A DNA stretch of 64,000 bases from Clostridia bacterium (GCA_900767025.1 CAAFXS010000043.1:1-64000), one strand, 5' to 3'; positions 16,919 to 25,721 are shown, counted from the stretch's first letter. The notes: generated from the letters alone by a model not told the origin. A program made the numbers and translations.

Positions 16919-18136
16919 TTATCTGATGCCGTATTTTTCAATAATATAATCCATATCCTTATCTCCTCTGCCTGAAAGATTGATAAGAATTGAGCCTTTT
17001 CCCATTTGCTTGGCAAGCTTAATGCCATAAGCAACGGCGTGAGAGCTTTCGATTGCAGGAATAATGCCCTCAAGTCTTGAAAGAGTATAAAATGCGTCAA
17101 TTGTTTCCTCATCATTAACAGTGTCATATTTAACTCTGCCGAGGTCGTGCAGGAATGCATGCTCGGGACCCGATGACGGATAATCAAGGCCGCTTGCTAC
17201 CGAATAAACAGGAGCCGGCTCACCGTTTTCGTCCTTAAGCATAATACTGTTAAAGCCATGCATTATTCCTTCACTTCCGTATTTTAAGCTTGCTGCGTGA
17301 TCACCAAGGGCTTCGCCTCTGCCTAAAGGCTCAATGCCGTAAATGTCAACAGGGTCATTAAGGAAGCCTGAAAAAATTCCCATTGCATTTGAACCGCCGC
17401 CTACGCAGGCAACAACAGCGTCAGGCAATTCACCGGTCATTTCAATGAACTGTTCCCTTGCCTCAATTCCTACAACGCTTTGGAAGTCACGCACCATCAT
17501 CGGAAACGGATGAGGGCCTACAACTGAGCCGATACAATAAATTGCATCCTTGTATTCATTGCTGTATGCCGCAAAGGCAGCGTCAACAGCCTCCTTAAGA
17601 GTTTGCAGACCATCGGTGACTTCAATAACATTTGCACCGAGAATTTTCATTCTGGCAACATTAGGAGCCTGTTTTTTTATATCAACAGAGCCCATATATA
17701 TATCACATTCAAGGCCGAAATATGCTGCGGCTGTAGCCAGTGCTACTCCGTGCTGACCTGCACCGGTTTCGGCGATAACCTTTTTCTTGCCCATATATTT
17801 AGCAAGAAGAGCCTCACCCATGCAATGGTTTAGCTTATGTGCTCCTGTATGGTTTAAATCTTCACGCTTTACATAAAGCTGAACATTGCCTAACTGTCCT
17901 GACAGCCTTTCAAGATGGGAAATAGGTGTTGGTCTTCCCTGAAATTCCTTGCGAATACGGCGAAGCTCACTTATAAATTTGCGCGATTTGCTTATTGCAT
18001 AATAAGCGTCGGTAATCTCGTTCATGGCAGCCTGCAGCTCAGGCGGAATAAAAGAGCCGCCGTATTTTCCGAAAAAGCCTGATTTATCAGGATAATTCTT
18101 AAAGTATGTGTCAAATTCAATATTGTTATATTCCAT
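16919..18136 (-). CDS. trpB: Tryptophan synthase beta chain (TrpB1-type), orphan
   Basis: TrpB joins indole and serine to tryptophan using PLP. The 405-residue protein has the PLP-lysine motif LNHTGAHKLNHCMGEALLAK, the GAGQHGVA loop, the phosphate-binding CVGGGSNAMGIF, and a C-terminal NLSGRGDKD. It is the TrpB1 class, which normally works with TrpA, but no trpA or other trp gene is adjacent. It ends a minus-strand operon with an asparaginase and prfA. It may salvage indole, which is available in the gut. A TrpB2-type gene occurs at 56289. Confidence 0.95.
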   Translation of the reverse strand: MEYNNIEFDTYFKNYPDKSGFFGKYGGSFIPPELQAAMNEITDAYYAISKSRKFISELRRIRKEFQGRPTPISHLERLSGQLGNVQLYVKREDLNHTGAHKLNHCMGEALLAKYMGKKKVIAETGAGQHGVALATAAAYFGLECDIYMGSVDIKKQAPNVARMKILGANVIEVTDGLQTLKEAVDAAFAAYSNEYKDAIYCIGSVVGPHPFPMMVRDFQSVVGIEAREQFIEMTGELPDAVVACVGGGSNAMGIFSGFLNDPVDIYGIEPLGRGEALGDHAASLKYGSEGIMHGFNSIMLKDENGEPAPVYSVASGLDYPSSGPEHAFLHDLGRVKYDTVNDEETIDAFYTLSRLEGIIPAIESSHAVAYGIKLAKQMGKGSILINLSGRGDKDMDYIIEKYGIR

Positions 18137-18157
18137 TTTTATTTCCTCTCGTAAATT

Positions 18158-18904
18158 TTATTTTGTCAACAACAATTTTGCATATTCGCTTTGCAGGGTG
18201 CTGTTAAAGATAATGTTTTCAAATCCGTCAGCACTTTCGTAATCTGCCGAGGAATTCTCGGTAACAAAGTAAAACGATATGCTTTTTTCCTTGCATTTTT
18301 CAACAAATTCAAGCACATTTTCAGGCGCGGTTGCCGAGTGGTACATACCGTGCAAAACCGCGTCAACACCCGATAAATTATAGTTGTTGTATTCTATGCC
18401 CACATAGGGATTGATGACAAGAATATTTTTCGGTGTAAAAGCCGCTTTTTGCAAAATGGGATTTTCCTCCGCTTTTACAAAATCATCATAGCTGACATAA
18501 ACGGTGTCGATACCCTTTAAAATTTCCTCCACCGCTTTGTTGAAATTTTCAAAGCCGTTGGCAGTTTTGTCCTCAAGTGGCTTATCGCTGGCAACCAGCA
18601 CAATAGGCTTGTCGCTGAATGCGTTGCCCACAAGTGATGCGGTAAAGTACAGCGTGTCGGAGCCGTGGAGGATAATAACACCCTTGTATTTTGAAAAATC
18701 AACGGCGTTAAGGCAGTCAATGAGCTTTCCCCACAGGTCAAGGTCCATATTTTCCGACAGTACAAAAAAGGGCGAAATACATTCAAATTCAACATTGTCA
18801 AATTTGCAGTATTCCATTATTTTAAAGGGACTGTCAAGGTGAATGCTTTTGTCTTTCTTACAGGCAATGGTTCCGCCTGTTCCTATAATTAAAATCTTAT
18901 CCAT
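18158..18904 (-). CDS. Type I-like asparaginase
   Basis: A 248-residue member of the asparaginase/glutaminase family, shorter than the usual 320-340. The N-terminal catalytic threonine loop is present (IIGTGGTIA), as are the second motif LHGSDTLYFTA and a conserved lysine (SDKPLEDKTANGFENF). The C-terminal domain is abbreviated but has PYVGIEYNNYN. There is no signal peptide, so it is cytoplasmic. It overlaps the aminopeptidase stop by one base and precedes trpB by 21 bp, pointing to amino-acid release. Confidence 0.85.
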   Translation of the reverse strand: MDKILIIGTGGTIACKKDKSIHLDSPFKIMEYCKFDNVEFECISPFFVLSENMDLDLWGKLIDCLNAVDFSKYKGVIILHGSDTLYFTASLVGNAFSDKPIVLVASDKPLEDKTANGFENFNKAVEEILKGIDTVYVSYDDFVKAEENPILQKAAFTPKNILVINPYVGIEYNNYNLSGVDAVLHGMYHSATAPENVLEFVEKCKEKSISFYFVTENSSADYESADGFENIIFNSTLQSEYAKLLLTK

Positions 18905-20304
18905 TATTTTGTGAAAAATACCTTAAATGCCTTGTATGCCATATATGTGTCAATTTTGCTTACAACCTCATATGGCGAGTGCATTGAAAGCACAGGCACT
19001 CCCACATCAATAACATCAACATCAAGGTTGGCAATATACATTGCAACGGTTCCGCCGCCGCCTGCATCAACCTTGCCAAGCTCACCGCTTTGCCACAGAA
19101 CACCGTTGTTTTCCAAAAGTGCCTTAACAAAGCTTACATATTCTGCCGATGCGTCACTGGTGCCTGATTTACCTCTTGCACCTGTGAATTTTGTTACGCA
19201 AACACCCTCGTTGATAAAGGAAGCGTTGTTCTTTTCAAACTGTGTGGGCCAGGTGGGGTCAAAGGCGGCGTTAACATCGGCGGAAAGGCACTTGGAGTTT
19301 GAGAGCACATCTCTGCCCTCACAGCCCTCAAGCCTTGCCAAATCCTCAATGAAATATTTAAGATAGCTTGAGTTAAGACCTGTGTTGCCGTCGGAGCCTG
19401 TTTCCTCCTTGTCGGTTAAAACGGTAACGGCAGTGTATTCGGGAACACCGTCAATGTCAAAAATTGCCTGCATTGCAGGGTAGGAGCAAACACGGTCATC
19501 GTGGCCGTAGCCGCCTATCAGGCTCCTGTCAAAGCCGATGTCGTCAACGGTAAAGGCAGGCACAAGCTCTAACTCTGCCGAAAGGAAATCACCCTCGGTG
19601 ATGCCGTATTTTTCAAAAAGAATGTTGAGAATGTTCAGCTTGATTTTTTCGCTTTCCTCATCGTCCTTAAAGGGTCTTGAGCCGATAACAACATTAAGCT
19701 CCTCACCCTTAACGATTTCGTTAGCCTTTCTGCTCATCTGCTCTGCGCCAAGATGGGGAAGAATGTCGGTAATGCAGAATTTAGGGTCGGAGGCATCCTC
19801 GCCGACTTTAATGTCAACATAGCTGCCGTCATTTTTACACACTCTGCCGTGAAGTGAAAGAGGGATTGCAGTCCACTGATACTTTTTGATGCCGCCGTAG
19901 TAGTGAGTCTTGAAAAATCCCAGTGAGCCGTCCTCGTAAACAGGCACCTGCTTTAAGTCAAGCCTTGGCGAATCAATGTGAGCGGCACTGATTCTGACAC
20001 CGTCCTTAACGGGTCTTGAGCCTTTAACACAAAGGATAATTGCCTTGCCTCTGTTGAAATAGTATACCTTTTCACCGGGCTTAAGCTCACTGCCGAACTT
20101 GTCAAATTTCTTAAAGCCATTTTCTTTTGCAAGGCTCAGTGCCGATGCGGCAAATTCCCTTTCCGTCTTGTTTTCAAAAAGAAATTTTTTGTAGCCCTCG
20201 CAAAATTCGTCACAGATTTTGAGCTCTTCATCACTCATAAAGTCAACGCCGTTTTCCTTTTTGTAAAACAGCTTTTTCTTTAATTCCTTGGTTTCTTCAC
20301 TCAT
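18904..20304 (-). CDS. M18 family aminopeptidase
   Basis: A 466-residue zinc aminopeptidase of family M18 (aspartyl/lysyl aminopeptidase). Metal-binding motifs are present: SAAHIDSPRLD (His/Asp), DKEETGSDGNTG (Glu-Glu) and the C-terminal SMHSPYEVVSKID (His). Members form tetrahedral dodecamers that trim acidic N-termini from peptides. It overlaps the upstream Sua5-CoaE gene by 4 bases, an ATGA-type coupling, so translation is linked. Confidence 0.92.
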   Translation of the reverse strand: MSEETKELKKKLFYKKENGVDFMSDEELKICDEFCEGYKKFLFENKTEREFAASALSLAKENGFKKFDKFGSELKPGEKVYYFNRGKAIILCVKGSRPVKDGVRISAAHIDSPRLDLKQVPVYEDGSLGFFKTHYYGGIKKYQWTAIPLSLHGRVCKNDGSYVDIKVGEDASDPKFCITDILPHLGAEQMSRKANEIVKGEELNVVIGSRPFKDDEESEKIKLNILNILFEKYGITEGDFLSAELELVPAFTVDDIGFDRSLIGGYGHDDRVCSYPAMQAIFDIDGVPEYTAVTVLTDKEETGSDGNTGLNSSYLKYFIEDLARLEGCEGRDVLSNSKCLSADVNAAFDPTWPTQFEKNNASFINEGVCVTKFTGARGKSGTSDASAEYVSFVKALLENNGVLWQSGELGKVDAGGGGTVAMYIANLDVDVIDVGVPVLSMHSPYEVVSKIDTYMAYKAFKVFFTK

Positions 20305-21869
20305 AATATTTCCTCCAAAATTTTATCAATTTGTTCCTTTATGTCACCGCCGTTGTTGTTGATTACATAGTCGGCGTTTTCAGTGTAATACTTTTCGGAA
20401 AGCTGGGCGTTAATTCTTTTTAACGCCTCGTCTTTTGTAATACCGTCACGGCTGATAATCCTTTCAAGCCTTGTGCTTTTGTCTGCGGTAACGCAGATAA
20501 TTTTGTAGCATTTGTCCTGTGCTCCCGATTCATAAAGCTGCGGCGCGTCAAGGACTGACGGAATTTCCGCAAGGCTTTCGCACCGGCTGATAACCGCAGG
20601 GTGAACAATGGCATTTAGCCTGTTGAGCTTTTCTTTGTCCTTGAAAACTATTTCACCCAAAGCTTTTCTGTCAACACAACCGTTTTTTATAATATCATTT
20701 CCGAATTCCTCTGCAATTTTCTCAAGCAGAGAAAAATTGTTTTCGTAAATATTTTTAACAACCGCATCTGCATTGATTATGTTAAATCCAAGTTCTTTTA
20801 AGTAGTTGCAAACATAACCCTTGCCTGCACCGGTAGGACCTGTTAACCCGATTGTAAATGGCTTTCTTAAATCAATAACTGTGAAAGCCGCCGCACGAAT
20901 AAGCCGATTATATACCGCCATACCAACTCCGCTTTTTGACGGGATACGGGCGTACACCTTTTTTGCACCCATTTCGTCAACCCTGCGCAGTGCGTCAAAA
21001 ATTTCTCTCGCCTGTGACAAATCATCGTTCTCTCTGCCGTAGGTTATTTTCGGAATGGTGATATTGTCATCATCAAAGCAAAGGGCAAAGGCGTCTTTTT
21101 TTGAATTGACAAAGCTTTCGTAAACCGTTTTGTCTGCGTCAACAATAATAACCCTTGCTCTCGGGGCGTAGTGCTTGTATTTCATACCGGGTGAGGCGGC
21201 GGTTTCATTGTTATCCATACCCTCTAAAACGGCTTTAGCCACCTGAACCTCTCCGATAACCTCTTCAATCATTTCCTTTGTCACCGCACCGGGACGCAGG
21301 ATAACAGGCGTTTCACCTGCAAGGGTGATAACCGTTGACTCAACGCCGAATTCACAGTCGCCGCCTTCGATAATTGCATCAATTTTGCCCTGCATATCAT
21401 CAATAACATATTTCGCTTTTGTGGGTGACGGCAAGCCCGAGGTGTTTGCACTGGGAGCCGCCACGGGACAGCCTGCGGCTTTGATTAGCCTGTGTGCCGT
21501 TTCGTTTTCGGGCATACGCACCGCAACAGTGTCAAGCCCGCCGGAAACAACATTGCCGATTTTTTCGCTTTTAGGCAAAATAATCGTCAGCGGACCCGGG
21601 AAAAATTTGTCAATAAGCGCCTGCGCCTTTGGTGTAACCTCTTTAACAAGGGGGATAATTTCCTCCTTTTCCCCAATGTGAACAATCAGCGGATTGTCAC
21701 TTGGTCTGCCCTTGGCAACATAAATGCTTTTAACCGCATCCTCGTTAAGCGCGTTAGCACCCAAGCCGTACACCGTTTCCGTAGGAAAGGCAACAAGACC
21801 GCCCTTGGCAATGATTTCACCTGCAAGAGCAATGTCGTATTCACTTGTAGATAAAATCTTTGTTTTCAT
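20301..21869 (-). CDS. Sua5 (TsaC-type) - dephospho-CoA kinase fusion
   Basis: One uninterrupted 522-codon frame joins two enzymes. Residues about 1-190 are a YrdC/Sua5 threonylcarbamoyl-AMP synthase domain (KGGLVAFPTETVYGLGANAL, KGRPSDNPLIVH). Residues about 200-325 are the Sua5 C-terminal domain (SPGMKYKHYAPRARV). Residues about 340-522 are dephospho-CoA kinase (P-loop GLTGPTGAGKGYV, INADAVVKNIY, IVHPAV). The first makes TC-AMP for tRNA t6A37, the second completes CoA synthesis. A 4-base overlap couples it to the M18 gene. The CoaE P-loop reads GAGKG rather than the usual GSGKS. CoaE is usually a stand-alone gene. Confidence 0.9.
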   Translation of the reverse strand: MKTKILSTSEYDIALAGEIIAKGGLVAFPTETVYGLGANALNEDAVKSIYVAKGRPSDNPLIVHIGEKEEIIPLVKEVTPKAQALIDKFFPGPLTIILPKSEKIGNVVSGGLDTVAVRMPENETAHRLIKAAGCPVAAPSANTSGLPSPTKAKYVIDDMQGKIDAIIEGGDCEFGVESTVITLAGETPVILRPGAVTKEMIEEVIGEVQVAKAVLEGMDNNETAASPGMKYKHYAPRARVIIVDADKTVYESFVNSKKDAFALCFDDDNITIPKITYGRENDDLSQAREIFDALRRVDEMGAKKVYARIPSKSGVGMAVYNRLIRAAAFTVIDLRKPFTIGLTGPTGAGKGYVCNYLKELGFNIINADAVVKNIYENNFSLLEKIAEEFGNDIIKNGCVDRKALGEIVFKDKEKLNRLNAIVHPAVISRCESLAEIPSVLDAPQLYESGAQDKCYKIICVTADKSTRLERIISRDGITKDEALKRINAQLSEKYYTENADYVINNNGGDIKEQIDKILEEIL

Positions 21870-21879
21870 AATTATTTCC

Positions 21880-22956
21880 TTATTCCTCTCCCTGAGCTTT
21901 GAGCTTTTCGGCGGTGTCGGCGGTGATAAGTGCGTCTATCATCTCGTCCAAATCGCCGTTTAAAAACTGCTCCAGCTTATAGAGAGTCAAGCCTATTCTG
22001 TGGTCTGACACTCTACCCTGTGGGTAGTTGTATGTTCTTATTCTTTCACTTCTGTCACCGGTGCCAACCTGTGATTTGCGCTCACCTGCGATTTCGGCAT
22101 CGTGCTTTGCCTTTTCCTCCTCGTAAAGACGGGAACGCAAAACCTTAAGCGCCTTTTCCTTATTCTTGTGCTGGCTTCTTTCGTCCTGGCACTCAACCAC
22201 CGTGCCTGTGGGCAGGTGAGTAATTCGTATAGCCGATGAGGTCTTGTTGATATGCTGACCGCCTGCACCTGAGGAACGGAAGGTATCTATCTGCAAATCC
22301 TTGGGGTTAATCTCAAAATCAACCTCCTCTGCCTCGGGAAGAACCGCAACGGTGGTGGTGGAGGTGTGTATTCTGCCCTGACTTTCCGTTTCCGGCACAC
22401 GCTGAACACGGTGAACGCCTGACTCAAACTTAAATCTTGAATAAGCGCCGTCGCCCTCAACGGAAAAGCTGATTTCCTTGTAGCCGCCAAGGCCTGTTTC
22501 GTTGGCATTGAGAATTTCCGTTTTAAAGCCCTTTGACTCTGCATACATTGAATACATACGAAAAAGCACGCCGGCAAAAAGTGCAGACTCCTCACCGCCT
22601 GCACCGCCGCGGATTTCAATAATAACATTTTTATCATCGTTAGGGTCACGGGGCAAAAGCAGTACCTTTAGCTCCTCGGAAATCTTTTCCATATCCTCAC
22701 GGCTCTGCTCAAATTCCTCCTTAACCATCTGTGCAAAGTCAGGGTCCATACCGCCCTCGTCGAGCATCAGCTTTGACTCCTCAAAGGTGTCACGAGCCTT
22801 TTTGTATTCCCTGAATTTCTCCACAACAGGTGTCAGGTGCTTAAGCTCCCTCATAAGCTTTGTGTATTTTTCCTGGTCGGAAACGATGTCCGGATTGCAA
22901 ACAAGCTCATTTACCTCCTCAAATCGTTTTTCAACCTCTGTTAATTTATCTATCAT
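21880..22956 (-). CDS. prfA: Peptide chain release factor 1
   Basis: RF1 releases peptides at UAA/UAG. The 358-residue protein has the catalytic GGQ loop (SSGAGGQHINKTSSAIR, near residue 230) and the RF1-type codon-recognition loop RVQRVPETESQGRIH, where Pro-x-Thr takes the place of the Ser-Pro-Phe of RF2. The C-terminal RVSDHRIGLTLYKLEQF also fits RF1. The gene lies 19 bp after the DUF951 gene and 10 bp before sua5-coaE. Confidence 0.96.
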   Translation of the reverse strand: MIDKLTEVEKRFEEVNELVCNPDIVSDQEKYTKLMRELKHLTPVVEKFREYKKARDTFEESKLMLDEGGMDPDFAQMVKEEFEQSREDMEKISEELKVLLLPRDPNDDKNVIIEIRGGAGGEESALFAGVLFRMYSMYAESKGFKTEILNANETGLGGYKEISFSVEGDGAYSRFKFESGVHRVQRVPETESQGRIHTSTTTVAVLPEAEEVDFEINPKDLQIDTFRSSGAGGQHINKTSSAIRITHLPTGTVVECQDERSQHKNKEKALKVLRSRLYEEEKAKHDAEIAGERKSQVGTGDRSERIRTYNYPQGRVSDHRIGLTLYKLEQFLNGDLDEMIDALITADTAEKLKAQGEE

Positions 22957-22975
22957 ATTTTATCCTCGCTGAGTA

Positions 22976-23155
22976 TTAAAGTTCTTTAACTGATTTTATA
23001 TTTTTCTCCGCTTTGATACGGGGAATCATAACCTCTCGCCCGCAGCCGCAGCATTTTAGCTTGTAATCAACGCCAAGGCGTGTGATTTCAAACTCCTTTG
23101 AACCGCAGGGATGCGGCTTTTTCATTATTACAATGTCACCAAGCTCTAATTTCAT
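22976..23155 (-). CDS. Small DUF951-family protein
   Basis: A 59-residue protein. It starts MKLELGDIVIMKKPHPCGS, continues EFEITRLGVDYKLKCCGCG, then REVMIPRIKAEKNIK. The CG...CCGCG cysteines and the whole layout match DUF951 (YyzM-like) proteins of Firmicutes, which often sit next to translation or chromosome-maintenance genes. The function is unknown, and the cysteine pairs suggest metal binding. It is first in the minus-strand operon that continues with prfA. The ATG lies at 23153-23155. Confidence 0.85.
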   Translation of the reverse strand: MKLELGDIVIMKKPHPCGSKEFEITRLGVDYKLKCCGCGREVMIPRIKAEKNIKSVKEL

Positions 23156-23290
23156 ACTGTCACCGTCAAATTTTAATCTTCAATATTATACCACTACTGA
23201 TAACTTTTTACAACTGCATATATGCCAAAAGAATTTCATATAAATTAAATACATTAATAATCGGTATTTACCTGAAAAGTGAGTGATGTT

Positions 23291-24205
23291 ATGAAATATT
23301 ATCCGGAGGGGAAAAACCCGGAGCTTTCAAGGAGCTTTGACTCCGTGGAGGCTATTAAAAAGGCAATGATGAACAACGAGGTGCTGGAGTCAAAGGTTTT
23401 GCTTTGCGACAGGGAACACAATCTCCATGTGGATTTAGGCGCCGTTAGGGGAATTATCCCAAGGCTTGAGGGCGCTGTGGGAATTGATGACGGCTCTGTG
23501 CGTGATATTGCCCTGATTTCAAAGGTCAATAAAAATGTGTGCTTTACCGTTCTCGGCTTTCAAAAGGATATTTACGACAACAGCCTGGCAATTCTTTCAC
23601 GCAGAGCGGTGCAGATTAGATGTACCCGGGATTATCTTTCAAGGCTTGAAAACGGAGATGTTATCGACGCCTCGGTAACTCATCTTGAAAAATTCGGTGC
23701 CTTTATTGATATCGGTGCAGGCATAAACGCGCTGATACCTATTGATATGCTTTCGGTTTCAAGGATAAGTCATCCAAAGGAAAGGCTCAGAGAGGGTCAA
23801 AGCATTAAGGTTGTGCTCAGAAGAAAGGAGCCTGAAAAAATGACCTTTTCATTAAAGGAGCTTTTGGGCACCTGGCAGGAAAATGCAGATGAATTCTCCA
23901 CCGGCGAAACAGTAACGGGCGTTGTCAGGAGCATTGAGGATTACGGCGTTTTTGTGGAGCTTGCGCCGAACCTCGCAGGGCTTGCAGAGCCAAGAGACGA
24001 CCTTTTCATCGGTCAGCAGGTGGCGGTTTATGTCAAATCCGTTATACCTGAAAAAATGAAAATCAAGCTGGTGATTGTTGAAGCCTTTGACGAGCTTGCA
24101 CCGCCCTGTGAGCTTACATACTATTTTAATGACAGCCATATGGATTACTGGCAATACTCCCCCGAAAACAGTCCAAAGCAGATATTTACGGACTTTAGGG
24201 AATAA
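23291..24205 (+). CDS. S1 RNA-binding domain protein
   Basis: About 304 residues with S1/OB-fold repeats. An N-terminal degenerate domain (LLCDREHNLHVDLGAVRGIIPR) and a central S1 (NGDVIDASVTHLEKFGAFIDIGAGINALIP) are followed by a C-terminal S1 (TGETVTGVVRSIEDYGVFVELAPNLAGL). It resembles S1-like RNA-binding proteins of Clostridia, whose targets are not known. ATG 23291 is preferred to a GTG four codons earlier, and the Shine-Dalgarno is weak (AAGTGAG). It diverges from the DUF951-prfA operon and ends in its own terminator. Confidence 0.82.
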   Translation: MKYYPEGKNPELSRSFDSVEAIKKAMMNNEVLESKVLLCDREHNLHVDLGAVRGIIPRLEGAVGIDDGSVRDIALISKVNKNVCFTVLGFQKDIYDNSLAILSRRAVQIRCTRDYLSRLENGDVIDASVTHLEKFGAFIDIGAGINALIPIDMLSVSRISHPKERLREGQSIKVVLRRKEPEKMTFSLKELLGTWQENADEFSTGETVTGVVRSIEDYGVFVELAPNLAGLAEPRDDLFIGQQVAVYVKSVIPEKMKIKLVIVEAFDELAPPCELTYYFNDSHMDYWQYSPENSPKQIFTDFRE

Positions 24206-24207
24206 GC

Positions 24208-24240
24208 AAAAGGCTTGCACTTGGCAAGCCTTTTGTTGTT
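24208..24240 (+). terminator. Terminator after the S1-domain gene
   Basis: AAAAGGCTTGC and GCAAGCCTTTT pair around ACTTG and are followed by GTTGTTTG. It lies between converging genes. Confidence 0.8.
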
Positions 24241-24255
24241 TGTTGTGTATCTTTA

Positions 24256-24834
24256 TTATTTAATTACTGTGCCCATTGTGTTTGGAGCCATACCTGCGGC
24301 GTTAGCCTCGTCGGTATCAATGTGCATTGCAAGTGCATAGCTGTCGGAAACTCTTACAACAACATCGCCGAAGGTAAGATTTCTTCCGTTTGCGGTGGGA
24401 ATTTCAACCTGGACAATCTGTCCGTTTTCAAGACCCATTCTTTCTGCATCGGCAGTGGTTGCGTGAATGTGACGCTTTGCGGCGATAACGCCCTGTGTAA
24501 GCTCAACCTCACCGGCAGGACCCACAAGCTTGCAGGCACCTGAACCCTCAATGTCACCGCTTTCACGAACAGGAGCCTGAACACCGATTGAACGGGCGTC
24601 TGTTAAAGAAAGCTCAACCTGTGTTGCAGGTCTGCAGGGACCTAAAATTGAAACTGCAGGGAACTCACCCTTTGTTCCAACAACCTTAACTCTTTCCTCA
24701 CAGGCAAACTGACCCGGCTGGGAAAGCTCTTTTTTTACGGTAAGCTCATAGCCCTTGCCGAAAAGTGTTTCCAAATCCTCTTTGGTCACATGAATGTGCC
24801 TTGCAGAAATTTCTACTAAAACCTGATTTTCCAT
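24256..24834 (-). CDS. pduL: PduL-type phosphotransacylase
   Basis: A 192-residue phosphate acyltransferase of the PduL family, which interconverts acyl-CoA and acyl-phosphate, for example in acetate or propionate formation. The two metal-binding His motifs are present (SARHIHVTKEDLETLFG at the N-terminus and AKRHIHATTADAERMG at residue about 120), with the SYALAMHIDTDEANAAG C-terminal signature. There is no N-terminal encapsulation peptide and no microcompartment shell genes nearby, so this is a cytosolic, energy-conserving enzyme. It is monocistronic. Confidence 0.92.
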   Translation of the reverse strand: MENQVLVEISARHIHVTKEDLETLFGKGYELTVKKELSQPGQFACEERVKVVGTKGEFPAVSILGPCRPATQVELSLTDARSIGVQAPVRESGDIEGSGACKLVGPAGEVELTQGVIAAKRHIHATTADAERMGLENGQIVQVEIPTANGRNLTFGDVVVRVSDSYALAMHIDTDEANAAGMAPNTMGTVIK

Positions 24835-24885
24835 AATATATCTCCTTAAAAATATTTATCTGTCAATATTTTATACCTATTGGCA

Positions 24886-24914
24886 TTGTTTTTCAATACC
24901 GAATTTGATATAAT
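24886..24914 (+). promoter_or_regulatory. Promoter of the type-4 UDG gene
   Basis: TTGTTT (24886-24891), 17 bases, TATAAT (24909-24914). The expected transcript start near 24921 leaves only a few bases before the start codon. Confidence 0.6.
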
Positions 24915-24930
24915 ATTTTCGGTGATGAAA

Positions 24931-25494
24931 ATGACATTGGACGAGTTAGAGTTAAAATGTAAAAATTGCAGAGAATGTGAGCTTTGTGAAGGGCGCACAA
25001 ACCTTGTGTTCGGCGTTGGCAAAAAGGACGCCGATATTATGCTTATTGGCGAGGGCCCCGGGGAAAACGAGGATTTACAGGGTCAGCCCTTTGTGGGCAG
25101 GAGCGGTCAGCTCCTTGATAAATTCCTTGCAAGCGTTGACCTTTCAAGAGATAAAAATGTGTATATTGCAAATATGGTTAAGTGCCGTCCGCCTAAAAAC
25201 CGTGACCCAAAGCCTGAGGAGCAGGAAATGTGTATCAAATGGCTCAGGGAGCAGTTTAAGATAATTAAGCCTAAAATTGTTATTTGTGTCGGCAGGATTT
25301 CCGCACAGCGACTTATGGGCAAGGATTTTAAGGTAACACAGCAGCACGGCGAGTTTATTGACAAAAACGGTACTCTTTTTATGGGCACATATCACCCTGC
25401 CGCAATTCTGCGTAATCCCAATAACAAGGAGGCGGCCTTCGGCGACTGGCTGAAGGTTAGGGATAAGATTGAAGAGTTAGGTATAGAAATTTAA
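24931..25494 (+). CDS. Type-4 (iron-sulfur) uracil-DNA glycosylase
   Basis: Removes uracil from DNA to begin base-excision repair. The protein has about 187 residues. The first two cluster cysteines are in CKNCRECELC, followed by RTNLVFGVGKKDADIMLIGE and GPGENEDLQGQPFVGRSGQLL. The remaining cysteines are in MVKCRPPKNRDPKPEE and IKPKIVICVG. The active-site-proximal HPAAILRNP is near the end. ATG 24931 is chosen since GGTGA lies five bases upstream. ATG 24925 is possible. Either start leaves a very short untranslated leader. Confidence 0.9.
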   Translation: MTLDELELKCKNCRECELCEGRTNLVFGVGKKDADIMLIGEGPGENEDLQGQPFVGRSGQLLDKFLASVDLSRDKNVYIANMVKCRPPKNRDPKPEEQEMCIKWLREQFKIIKPKIVICVGRISAQRLMGKDFKVTQQHGEFIDKNGTLFMGTYHPAAILRNPNNKEAAFGDWLKVRDKIEELGIEI

Positions 25495-25495
25495 T

Positions 25496-25523
25496 GAGCG
25501 GAGCCTTTCCGCTCTTTTTCTTT
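25496..25523 (+). terminator. Terminator after the UDG gene
   Basis: GAGCGG/CCGCTC hairpin followed by TTTTTCTTT, starting two bases after the UDG stop. Confidence 0.75.
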
Positions 25524-25598
25524 ATAACATCTTAACTTTTCCTTTGAAGAGTTTTGGAATTAATGTGATTAAATGATATCATCGGGAGGAGATTTAGT

Positions 25599-25646
25599 AT
25601 GAAAACAGTTTTGGTTCGGATTACTCTTCATTGCCTAAATATTTAA
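25599..25646 (+). CDS. Possible 15-residue small ORF
   Basis: A strong ribosome binding site (GGGAGGAG, 8 bases before ATG) opens a frame encoding MKTVLVRITLHCLNI and then TAA. No homology is recognisable and the peptide is not hydrophobic enough for a clear membrane role. It could be a leader peptide for the gene at 25722 or the residue of a decayed gene. It is supported only by the quality of the ribosome binding site. Confidence 0.3.
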   Translation: MKTVLVRITLHCLNI

Positions 25647-25721
25647 TATTGATATATTCTTTTGCATATGTTAAAATGTAAATTGAATTGGTCTGTATAA
25701 CAGAATCGGGGAGGTGACGCT

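Noticed and set aside
24256..24834. PduL as evidence for a bacterial microcompartment
   Set aside because: No N-terminal encapsulation peptide and no shell or aldehyde-dehydrogenase genes are nearby. It is a solitary housekeeping gene.
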